Assembly: GCA_023260355.1 (NCBI GenBank)
Contig: JALQVJ010000090.1
Coordinates: forward strand, 1 to 6,585
DNA from: Burkholderiaceae bacterium
GTDB taxonomy: Bacteria > Pseudomonadota > Gammaproteobacteria > Burkholderiales > Burkholderiaceae_C
DNA length: 6,585 nt
Direction of reading: 5' to 3'
Shown here: one piece after another, positions 1 to 5,276 of the stretch
How the letters are laid out: each line of letters opens with the position of its first letter
Position numbering within the stretch: the stretch's first letter is position 1
Notes under the pieces: generated by a model
The model's input: the letters and a program-made list of their open reading frames with translations, nothing else
Databases searched by the model: none
What the model was told of the DNA's origin: nothing
Position numbers and translations under genes: made by a program

Positions 1-60
1 TAGATCCGTTTCTTCCTAAAGTAATATTATTTGTTGCTGATTGTCCATGTTGTGTTGCTG
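1..60. other. Low-GC left end, unassigned
   Basis: This stretch is clearly less GC-rich than the rest of the window. One forward frame is open from base 3 to a TGA at 75-77, reading through the C tract, but I recognise no protein in the few residues encoded. It ends exactly where the C tract at 61-71 begins. It could be the tail of an upstream gene, a less constrained intergenic region, or foreign sequence joined at the homopolymer. I assign no function. Confidence 0.4.
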
Positions 61-65
61 CCCCC

Positions 66-95
66 CCCCCCGCGTGAGCGAGGGGCTTTTTTTTT
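66..95 (+). terminator. Rho-independent terminator upstream of ilvA
   Basis: The left arm CCCC (66-69) plus CGC (71-73) pairs with GCG (78-80) and GGGG (82-85) around a GTGA loop, with one C/A mismatch (70/81). Nine T residues follow at 87-95. This is a classic intrinsic terminator reading on the plus strand, so it would end transcription of whatever lies left of the window and separate it from ilvA. A T in place of C70 would make the stem perfect, so the 11-base C run (61-71) may contain an error. The weak point is that left-arm homopolymer. Confidence 0.8.
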
Positions 96-107
96 GCCTA
101 ATCAGGC

Positions 108-140
108 GGCGCCACTTGATTCAGCACTGAATTGGGCGCC
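108..140 (+). promoter_or_regulatory. Imperfect dyad / stem-loop ahead of ilvA
   Basis: GGCGCC at 108-113 pairs with GGCGCC at 135-140. Inside it, ATTCA (119-123) pairs with TGAAT (128-132), extended outward by two G-T wobbles (117-118 with 133-134). This leaves only a three-base bulge (114-116) and a GCAC loop. As DNA, 119-132 is a near-perfect palindrome (ATTCAG, CA, CTGAAT), a common operator shape. As RNA it would be a 13-pair hairpin about 52 bases before the ilvA start. No T run follows, so it is not a terminator. Its role in ilvA control is inferred from position only, and no known regulator site is recognised. Confidence 0.45.
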
Positions 141-192
141 CCCCATCGACCCCCACGGCTGCGGATATGATCGTTGCCCATAGGGGAAACAC

Positions 193-1746
193 ATGCCAAA
201 CCGCCAAACCAAGCCACTGAGCCCGCAACAGTACCTGACCAAAATTCTCAACGCGAAAGTCTACGACGTCGCCAAAGAGTCCAATTTAGAGGTTGCCAAG
301 GGCCTCAGCCGCCGATTGAACAACACGGTTTTGCTCAAAAGAGAAGACCAGCAACCGGTGTTCAGCTTCAAGTTGCGCGGGGCATACAACCGCATGGCCC
401 ATTTGAGCAAAGAACAGCTCAAAAGGGGGGTGATCTGCGCGTCAGCGGGTAACCACGCCCAAGGGGTGGCCCTTTCGGCGACCCGGCTGGGCACCAAAGC
501 CGTGATCGTCATGCCCACGACGACGCCACAGCTCAAGGTCGAGGCAGTGCAAGCGCTGGGCGGCGAGGTTGTGCTGTTTGGCGACAGCTACTCGGATGCG
601 GCGACCCACGCGAGTGCGTTGGAGAAGAAAAAGGGCTTGACCTTTGTCCACCCATTCGATGACCCCGACGTGATTGCCGGGCAAGGCACCATCGCCATGG
701 AGATCTTGCGCCAACACCAGGGGCCGCTGGACGCGGTATTTGTCGCGATTGGCGGGGGTGGCTTGATTTCCGGTGTCGCCAACTACATCAAGGCCGTGCG
801 CCCCGAGGTCAAAGTCATCGGCGTCCAGATGAATGATTCGGACGCCATGGTGCAGTCTGTGGCCAAAGGCAAGCGCGTGCCGCTGCCCGATGTCGGCCTG
901 TTCTCTGACGGAACGGCTGTGAAGTTGGTTGGCCAAGAAACGTTTCGCATCACAGAAGATCTGGTCGATGACTTCGTGATCGTCGACACCGATGCGGTTT
1001 GTGCTGCGATCAAAGATGTGTATGTCGACACCCGCTCAATCGTCGAGCCAGCGGGCGCGTTGGCGGTCGCGGCGGTCAAGCAGTATGTCAACCAGCACAA
1101 GACCAAGGGGCAGACGTATGCTGCGATTTTGTGTGGCGCGAATATCAACTTTGATCGATTGCGCTTCGTGGCCGAACGCGCAGAGGTTGGCGAAGAGCGC
1201 GAGGCCTTGTTTGCCGTGACCATGCCAGAAGAGCGCGGCAGCTTCCGGCGCTTTGTGCAAACAATCGGTGACCTGCCGGGAGGTCCGCGCAACGTCACAG
1301 AGTTCAACTACCGCATGCACGACAGCCAGCAGGCGCACGTGTTTGTGGGCATCAGCACGCAAAAGGGCGAGAGCGACAAGCTAGCCAAGCAGTTCATCAA
1401 ACGCGGCTTCACCACTTTGGATCTGACCCACGACGATTTGGCCAAAGAACATGTGCGTTACATGGTGGGCGGCGCCAACAGCCACGCAAGCGATGAGCGG
1501 TTGTTGCGATTTATTTTTCCCGAACGACCTGGCGCGCTATTGAAGTTTTTGGATTTGTTGCGCCCGAACTGGAATATCAGTCTGTTTCACTACCGCAATC
1601 AAGGTGCTGACTACGGGCGGATTTTGGTCGGCATTCAGGTCCCGAGCGCGGATCAAAAAGCCTTCAAAGCGTTCCTCTCCGAGCTGGGTTACCCCTATGT
1701 CGATGAAACCACCAACCCCGTATATCGCCTTTTCCTGCGCCCATGA
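193..1746 (+). CDS. ilvA: Threonine ammonia-lyase, biosynthetic (IlvA)
   Basis: This cytoplasmic PLP enzyme deaminates L-threonine to 2-oxobutanoate and ammonia, the committed step of isoleucine synthesis. The 517 residues match the usual length of the biosynthetic form (about 510). The PLP lysine is K60 in SFKLRGAYN. The substrate loop ASAGNHAQG lies at 83-91 and the phosphate-binding glycine loop GGGGL at 187-191. The C-terminal part (about 338-412 and 436-512) holds two ACT-like domains, the second opening with FPERPGALLKFL. These are the isoleucine/valine-sensing parts absent from the short catabolic TdcB type, so feedback inhibition is expected. The ATG at 193 is supported by AGGGGA at 182-187, five bases upstream. 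The gene stands alone, flanked by a terminator on the left and a convergent gspC on the right. No leader peptide rich in branched-chain codons is visible. Confidence 0.97.
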   Translation: MPNRQTKPLSPQQYLTKILNAKVYDVAKESNLEVAKGLSRRLNNTVLLKREDQQPVFSFKLRGAYNRMAHLSKEQLKRGVICASAGNHAQGVALSATRLGTKAVIVMPTTTPQLKVEAVQALGGEVVLFGDSYSDAATHASALEKKKGLTFVHPFDDPDVIAGQGTIAMEILRQHQGPLDAVFVAIGGGGLISGVANYIKAVRPEVKVIGVQMNDSDAMVQSVAKGKRVPLPDVGLFSDGTAVKLVGQETFRITEDLVDDFVIVDTDAVCAAIKDVYVDTRSIVEPAGALAVAAVKQYVNQHKTKGQTYAAILCGANINFDRLRFVAERAEVGEEREALFAVTMPEERGSFRRFVQTIGDLPGGPRNVTEFNYRMHDSQQAHVFVGISTQKGESDKLAKQFIKRGFTTLDLTHDDLAKEHVRYMVGGANSHASDERLLRFIFPERPGALLKFLDLLRPNWNISLFHYRNQGADYGRILVGIQVPSADQKAFKAFLSELGYPYVDETTNPVYRLFLRP

Positions 1747-1858
1747 GTCAAGAGGTGCTGGCGCATGCACTGTGGCACGCAGCCCAATAGGGTGATTGCC
1801 AACGCCACCGCGCCGCCGCGCGACCCCACCTGGGTGCCAGGCTGCGCAGGGCCCCAAG
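1747..1858. other. Convergent ilvA/gspC intergenic region
   Basis: These 112 bases separate the ilvA stop from the gspC stop on the other strand. They hold two neighbouring small hairpins, CGCGC/GCGCG (1809-1822, loop CGCC) and CCTGG/CCAGG (1829-1841, loop GTG), but no T run on either strand. If termination occurs here it is probably Rho-dependent, or uses hairpins without a U tract. Open frames in both directions across this region are arginine-rich shadows of the flanking genes, not genes. Confidence 0.5.
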
Positions 1859-2371
1859 TCAGGGAGCCAATTTTGCGATAGGCCGCTGGGGGACACTCAG
1901 GCGCTGAGTCACAGGCCCGTTGGGTGTGGCGGCGAATTGGACTTCGTCTGGCGCCACCGCTAGCAACCACCCGACGCCCGGCACCTCTGTGCCAACTTTG
2001 TAAGGGCGCAGGCGCTCTGAGCCCACCTGTAAAAGCGCCGCACCTGGCCTTTTGCCAGAAACCACAACGCCCATCACTTGGACGCGCGCTGCCGGCGGAG
2101 CCCCGGTCAAACCGGCGCTGTTGGCAGCCACAGGCTCGGCGGGCGCCGCCACCACACGCGCCACGGCATCCCAATCGACCACCGTTGGCGCCATGGGCGC
2201 TGCAGACTGAATTGGCGGCTCGGCACCCACAGGCAAGCCCCTGAATCCATGCAAAGTGATCCACACCCCAGCGCTAGCCAAAGCGCCCCAAATCACAAAG
2301 GCACTGGCCGCCGCCCAAAACGAGGCGCTGGTGCCGACAGACATTTGATGCAGTTTCTTATCAGGAGCCAT
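1859..2371 (-). CDS. gspC: Type II secretion system protein GspC (short form)
   Basis: GspC is an inner-membrane protein of the type II secretion system that links the GspL/GspM platform to the periplasmic N-domains of the GspD secretin. The 170 residues contain a short cytoplasmic start, one membrane segment (about 15-40, including FWAAASAFVIWGALASAGVW), a proline/alanine-rich linker (45-90), and the homology region (about 95-158) with the typical pattern MGVVVSGKRPGAALLQVG, then RPYKVGTEV. It ends straight after this region, so there is no C-terminal PDZ or coiled coil. This short form is familiar in betaproteobacteria. It is transcribed away from the gspG operon. The ATG at 2371 lacks a clear Shine-Dalgarno. 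A second in-frame ATG at 2344 would still keep the membrane segment, and AAGAAA upstream of it is only weak support. Longer upstream frames overlap gspG and are unlikely. Confidence 0.87.
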   Translation of the reverse strand: MAPDKKLHQMSVGTSASFWAAASAFVIWGALASAGVWITLHGFRGLPVGAEPPIQSAAPMAPTVVDWDAVARVVAAPAEPVAANSAGLTGAPPAARVQVMGVVVSGKRPGAALLQVGSERLRPYKVGTEVPGVGWLLAVAPDEVQFAATPNGPVTQRLSVPQRPIAKLAP

Positions 2372-2386
2372 AGGCTTGATTATGAT
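2358..2386 (+). promoter_or_regulatory. Sigma70-type promoter for the gspG operon
   Basis: TTATCA (2358-2363, 4 of 6 to the -35 consensus) and TATGAT (2381-2386, 5 of 6 to the -10 consensus) are separated by exactly 17 bases. Transcription would begin near 2393, leaving about 25 untranslated bases before the gspG ATG at 2418. The -35 box lies inside the first codons of gspC on the other strand. A candidate -10 for gspC, CATAAT on the minus strand (2384 to 2379), overlaps the gspG -10, but no good -35 accompanies it. Predicted from sequence only. Confidence 0.5.
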
Positions 2387-2417
2387 GCGGGATATCACTT
2401 GGATTCGAAAGTTTGGC

Positions 2418-2846
2418 ATGCAAACAAAAACCCACGCCCGCCATCGCGGCTTCACCCTGATTGAAATGATGGTCGTTCTCGCGATCATCGGCGTTCTTGC
2501 CGCACTGATTGTGCCCAATGTGCTGGGGCGTGCGGATGAGGCGCGGGTTACTGCCGCGCGCACCGATATTGCCAACTTGAGCAACGCGCTGAAACTCTAC
2601 AAACTCGACAACCAGAGCTACCCAAGCGCTGAGCAGGGTCTGGCCGCACTTGTCGCCAAGCCGACCCAAGACCCCGTGCCCACCGCGTGGCGGGTGTACG
2701 TCGAAAAGCTGCCTCAGGACCCATGGGGTCGGCCCTATCAATACCTGAATCCTGGCGTTCATGGCGAGGTAGACGTGCTGTCTTTGGGTGCAGACGGGCA
2801 GCCTGGCGGCAATGGTTTCAACGCGGATATTGGCAGCTGGCAATAA
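2418..2846 (+). CDS. gspG: Type II secretion system major pseudopilin GspG
   Basis: GspG is the major subunit of the periplasmic pseudopilus that pushes substrates through the GspD secretin. From the ATG at 2418 the product has 142 residues. It has a basic 11-residue leader ending in G11, cleavage by prepilin peptidase before F12, the conserved E16 (mature position 5), and a hydrophobic helix to about residue 34. The family pattern follows: YKLDNQSYPSAEQGLAALV (61-79), DPWGRPYQYLNPG (101-113), and the loop around SLGADGQPGGNGFNADIGSW (122-141), where the family binds calcium; D126 and D137 are candidate ligands. In-frame ATGs at 2382 and 2385 would give an overlong leader and fall inside the predicted -10, so 2418 is preferred. 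Its Shine-Dalgarno is weak (GAAAG at 2407-2411). It is the first gene of the operon and overlaps gspH. Confidence 0.96.
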   Translation: MQTKTHARHRGFTLIEMMVVLAIIGVLAALIVPNVLGRADEARVTAARTDIANLSNALKLYKLDNQSYPSAEQGLAALVAKPTQDPVPTAWRVYVEKLPQDPWGRPYQYLNPGVHGEVDVLSLGADGQPGGNGFNADIGSWQ

Positions 2847-3267
2847 GGCCACCCACCGAGGCTTCACTTTGGTGGAGCTGTTGGTTGTGCTCGCCATCAT
2901 GGCGGCTGTGATTGCGACCGTGCAATTGGCGATCCCGACTCAGACCGCGCAGATCAGGCGAGAGAGCGAGCGCTTTGCCCTATGGCTGGAAGAGGTGCGC
3001 GCTCAGGCGCGCACGGTCGGCGTCAGTGCCAAAGTTGATCTGGACGCGCGCGGCGCGCGTGCTCGCATTGGCGAGGCGGTTGTGCTGCAACGAGGCTGGG
3101 AGATTTCGGGCCTTGCAATCACCCTGCCAGACGGGGTGCTTGCACTCCATATCGCACCTGAGCCCGTGATCGAGCCCGTCTCAATTCAAATCACAAAAGC
3201 CGGCCAAACGTGGCGCGTCTCGAGCGATGGTTGGCACGCTTTTGAAGTGGTGGGAGTCGCTCAGTGA
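2812..3267 (+). CDS. gspH: Type II secretion system minor pseudopilin GspH
   Basis: GspH is a minor pseudopilin near the tip of the pseudopilus, anchored in the inner membrane before assembly. The 151-residue product has the prepilin motif RGFTLVELLVVLAIM (16-30): cleavage after G17, mature E5 at E22, and a hydrophobic helix to about residue 42. The remainder fits the beta-rich GspH domain, ending TWRVSSDGWHAFEVV (133-147). The start is uncertain. ATG at 2812 gives a 17-residue leader and overlaps gspG by 35 bases. TTG at 2830 would give an 11-residue leader, the length seen in gspG, and overlap by 17. Neither has a well-spaced ribosome site, so translation is probably coupled to gspG. Identity rests on the motif, length and position between gspG and gspI. 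Confidence 0.9.
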   Translation: MVSTRILAAGNKATHRGFTLVELLVVLAIMAAVIATVQLAIPTQTAQIRRESERFALWLEEVRAQARTVGVSAKVDLDARGARARIGEAVVLQRGWEISGLAITLPDGVLALHIAPEPVIEPVSIQITKAGQTWRVSSDGWHAFEVVGVAQ

Positions 3268-3632
3268 ATCCGCCGCGCACTCGCACACGAGGGTTCACGT
3301 TGCTCGAGGTTTTGGTGGCCTTGGTGGTCATCAGCGTGGCACTTCTTGCAGGCGCACGAGCCAGTGAGTCCGTGACATTCAATGCCATTCACCACCAGCA
3401 ACAAATGGCGGCGCAATGGTGCGTGCACAACGCGTTGGTCGCCACGCGGCTGCGAGGCCAGATGCCGGACGTTGGCAAACGCACGGAGCCCTGCGAGCAG
3501 GGTCCTTTTCGGTTCGATGTCAGCATCGCAGTGTGGACCACGCCCAACCCGAATTTCCGAAGAGTTGCCGCCCAAGCCTCCCTCAAGGGGCAAGTGCTGG
3601 CGTCGCTTAGCACCGTGATCGGCGGCTTTTGA
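3264..3632 (+). CDS. gspI: Type II secretion system minor pseudopilin GspI
   Basis: GspI is a minor pseudopilin that forms the tip complex with GspJ and GspK and helps start pseudopilus assembly. It has 122 residues, normal for the family. The leader MNPPRTRTRG ends at G10, mature E5 is E15 in GFTLLEVLVAL, and the hydrophobic helix runs to about residue 31. The downstream pattern AAQWCVHNALVATRLRG (49-65) and the TPNPNFRRV segment near the end are typical of GspI. The GTG start at 3264 overlaps the gspH stop as GTGA and has a clear GGGAG Shine-Dalgarno at 3252-3256, seven bases upstream. Two cysteines, C53 and C77, lie in the mature periplasmic part and could form a disulfide. Confidence 0.94.
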   Translation: MNPPRTRTRGFTLLEVLVALVVISVALLAGARASESVTFNAIHHQQQMAAQWCVHNALVATRLRGQMPDVGKRTEPCEQGPFRFDVSIAVWTTPNPNFRRVAAQASLKGQVLASLSTVIGGF

Positions 3633-4270
3633 TGACCCAACAACGCCGCACCAACTGGGGCTTTACCTTGATCGAGGTGCTGGTCGCGCTCTCGATCATG
3701 GCGGCAATGGCTGTCATGGGTTGGCGCGGTCTGGATGGTCTGATGCGCAACCAAGACACAGCAGAGGCGCACCAACAGGCGACGCGAACCATTCAGTTGA
3801 CTCTAGAGCAACTCCAAACCGACCTAGACCACATCGTCCAAACGGGGGAAAACAATGGCCTCGTGTTTGACGGTGCCAGTCTCATCGTTTTGCGGCAAGG
3901 GCACACCGAGTCTGGCGCGGCGGCAGCTTTGTATGTCGCAGCGTGGTCTGTGAGAGACGGGCAGTTTTGGCGCTGGCAATCCCAACCCGTGGTCAGATCG
4001 GCGGATATCGCACAGGTTTGGGCAGACGCGTTGCTTTGGAGTCGAACCGAACCGGAAGACCCAAGGGCCTTGGCTTTGATGCCAGCAGATGACTGGCTGG
4101 TTTATTTTTACCGTGACAGGGCCTGGACCAACCCTCAGTCCCAAACGGCGGGCAACCAGGCCAAGTTGCCAGATGGCGTGCGCTTGCGCGTGCGCCGCCC
4201 TGCCACCGAGCTTTTGCCGGGTTGGTTCACAACCGATTGGGCCTCTCCCTTATGGACGCCGGGATCATGA
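3632..4270 (+). CDS. gspJ: Type II secretion system minor pseudopilin GspJ
   Basis: GspJ is the larger beta-rich minor pseudopilin of the I-J-K tip complex. The 212 residues fit the family. The leader MTQQRRTNWG ends at G10, E15 is mature position 5 in GFTLIEVLVALSIMAAMAVMG, and the motif WRGLDGL follows the helix. The segment after it (RTIQLTLEQLQTDLDHIV) and the later LRVRR near residue 190 match the GspJ layout. The ATG at 3632 shares one base with the gspI stop (TGATG). A TTG three bases earlier is possible but less likely. GGCGG at 3621-3625 is a modest ribosome site, and coupling to gspI is likely. Confidence 0.94.
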   Translation: MTQQRRTNWGFTLIEVLVALSIMAAMAVMGWRGLDGLMRNQDTAEAHQQATRTIQLTLEQLQTDLDHIVQTGENNGLVFDGASLIVLRQGHTESGAAAALYVAAWSVRDGQFWRWQSQPVVRSADIAQVWADALLWSRTEPEDPRALALMPADDWLVYFYRDRAWTNPQSQTAGNQAKLPDGVRLRVRRPATELLPGWFTTDWASPLWTPGS

Positions 4271-5220
4271 GGGGCACCAACCGAGGGGCAGCCCTGCTGA
4301 TGGCGATGTTGACGGCTGCGATTGTGGCAAGCTTGGCGGCCACGGCGATCTGGCGCTACAGCAACATGGTGGCGGTCGAATCGGCTCAGCGCCAACGTGC
4401 CCAGATGGCGTGGTTGCTTCAGGGGGCTTTGGATTGGGCGCGCCTGATCTTGATCGAGGACGCCAAAGCCAACAAGCGAGAGGCCGCTGACCACCTCGAT
4501 GAGCCATGGGCGATGCCGCTCAAAGAAGCGCGTCTGTCGACCTTTTTAGCGGCACAGCAAGAGGCTGCCGCAGACGGGGTAACGGACCAAGCTTTTCTGT
4601 CTGGCGCGATCAGGGATGGCCAAAGTCGGTTCAATCTCACCAACCTCCAGCGCGACCAGGGCCTGTCTGAGAAGGATGTGGACATCTTTATGGCATTGTG
4701 TGATCGGGTGGGCGTGAACACGACACCGTGGCTGGACGCCTTCGAGCGATATCGCGCAGATCGACAACTGGGGGCGCCAACTTTCCGTTGGGTCATCCAA
4801 CGCTTGGAAGATTGGCACTGGTGGGGGGTTCCGTTGGAGAGCATCCGAGTCATGGCCGAATTTGTAGACGTCCTGCCTCAACGCACCCCCATCAACGTCA
4901 ACACGGCCTCAGCCGTTGTATTGGAAGCGGCATGGCCTGGCCTGTCACCGGCGCAAGCGCAAAGTATCGTTGCGCAGCGCCAAGTCAAGCCTTTCACCAA
5001 TCTCAACGACGTCAGAAGTGTGGCGCCAGATTTGGCGTTCGACACACAGCAATTCAGCACGACCAGCCAGTATTTTTGGGTGACCGGGCAACTGCGCCTC
5101 AGTTCGACCACTGCAACGGAATCGACGCTCCTGAAAAGAGACAATCTCAAAGTCAGTGTGGTACGCCGAGAGAGGCAGTCTGGCTTTGCACGGCCTGTCG
5201 ACACCCCAGTCTTTGAATAA
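4267..5220 (+). CDS. gspK: Type II secretion system minor pseudopilin GspK
   Basis: GspK is the largest minor pseudopilin, thought to cap the pseudopilus tip. It has 317 residues. The short leader MRGTNRG would be cut after G7, and the hydrophobic helix is AALLMAMLTAAIVASLAATAIW. Mature position 5 is M12, not glutamate, which is the family rule for GspK and supports a tip position. Family landmarks include GAIRDGQSRFNLTNL (113-127) and the helix-hairpin-helix-like segment TPINVNTASAVVLEA (207-221) through PFTNLNDVRSV (242-252). The ATG at 4267 overlaps the gspJ stop as ATGA. Earlier in-frame starts at 4222 and 4252 would lengthen the leader beyond the normal size. A non-coding gap of 56 bases follows before gspL. 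Confidence 0.94.
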   Translation: MRGTNRGAALLMAMLTAAIVASLAATAIWRYSNMVAVESAQRQRAQMAWLLQGALDWARLILIEDAKANKREAADHLDEPWAMPLKEARLSTFLAAQQEAAADGVTDQAFLSGAIRDGQSRFNLTNLQRDQGLSEKDVDIFMALCDRVGVNTTPWLDAFERYRADRQLGAPTFRWVIQRLEDWHWWGVPLESIRVMAEFVDVLPQRTPINVNTASAVVLEAAWPGLSPAQAQSIVAQRQVKPFTNLNDVRSVAPDLAFDTQQFSTTSQYFWVTGQLRLSSTTATESTLLKRDNLKVSVVRRERQSGFARPVDTPVFE

Positions 5221-5276
5221 CAGTATCAGCACTGCCACTCGAACATGGTGCGCAACATTAGAATGAACAAAGACCC

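Noticed and set aside
166..171. TATGAT as a -10 box for ilvA
   Set aside because: The hexamer is good, but the region 16-18 bases upstream is C-rich with no -35-like sequence, and no extended -10 TG is present. Too weak to list as a promoter.
442..1362. Minus-strand frames opposite ilvA
   Set aside because: The ilvA frame carries every catalytic motif without a break. The antisense frames are a by-product of high GC.
1695..2264. Long minus-strand frame of 189 codons beside gspC
   Set aside because: It is rich in Arg, Gly, Ala and Cys, overlaps gspC in another frame, and shows no protein-family pattern. GspC explains the region.
2376..2417. Longer GspG start at TTG 2376 or ATG 2382/2385
   Set aside because: They would make a leader of more than 20 residues, against the normal 6-11, and overlap the predicted promoter -10.
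1924..2464. Plus-strand frames opposite gspC
   Set aside because: Arg/Pro/His-rich shadows of GC-rich coding DNA, with no ribosome site or recognisable domain.
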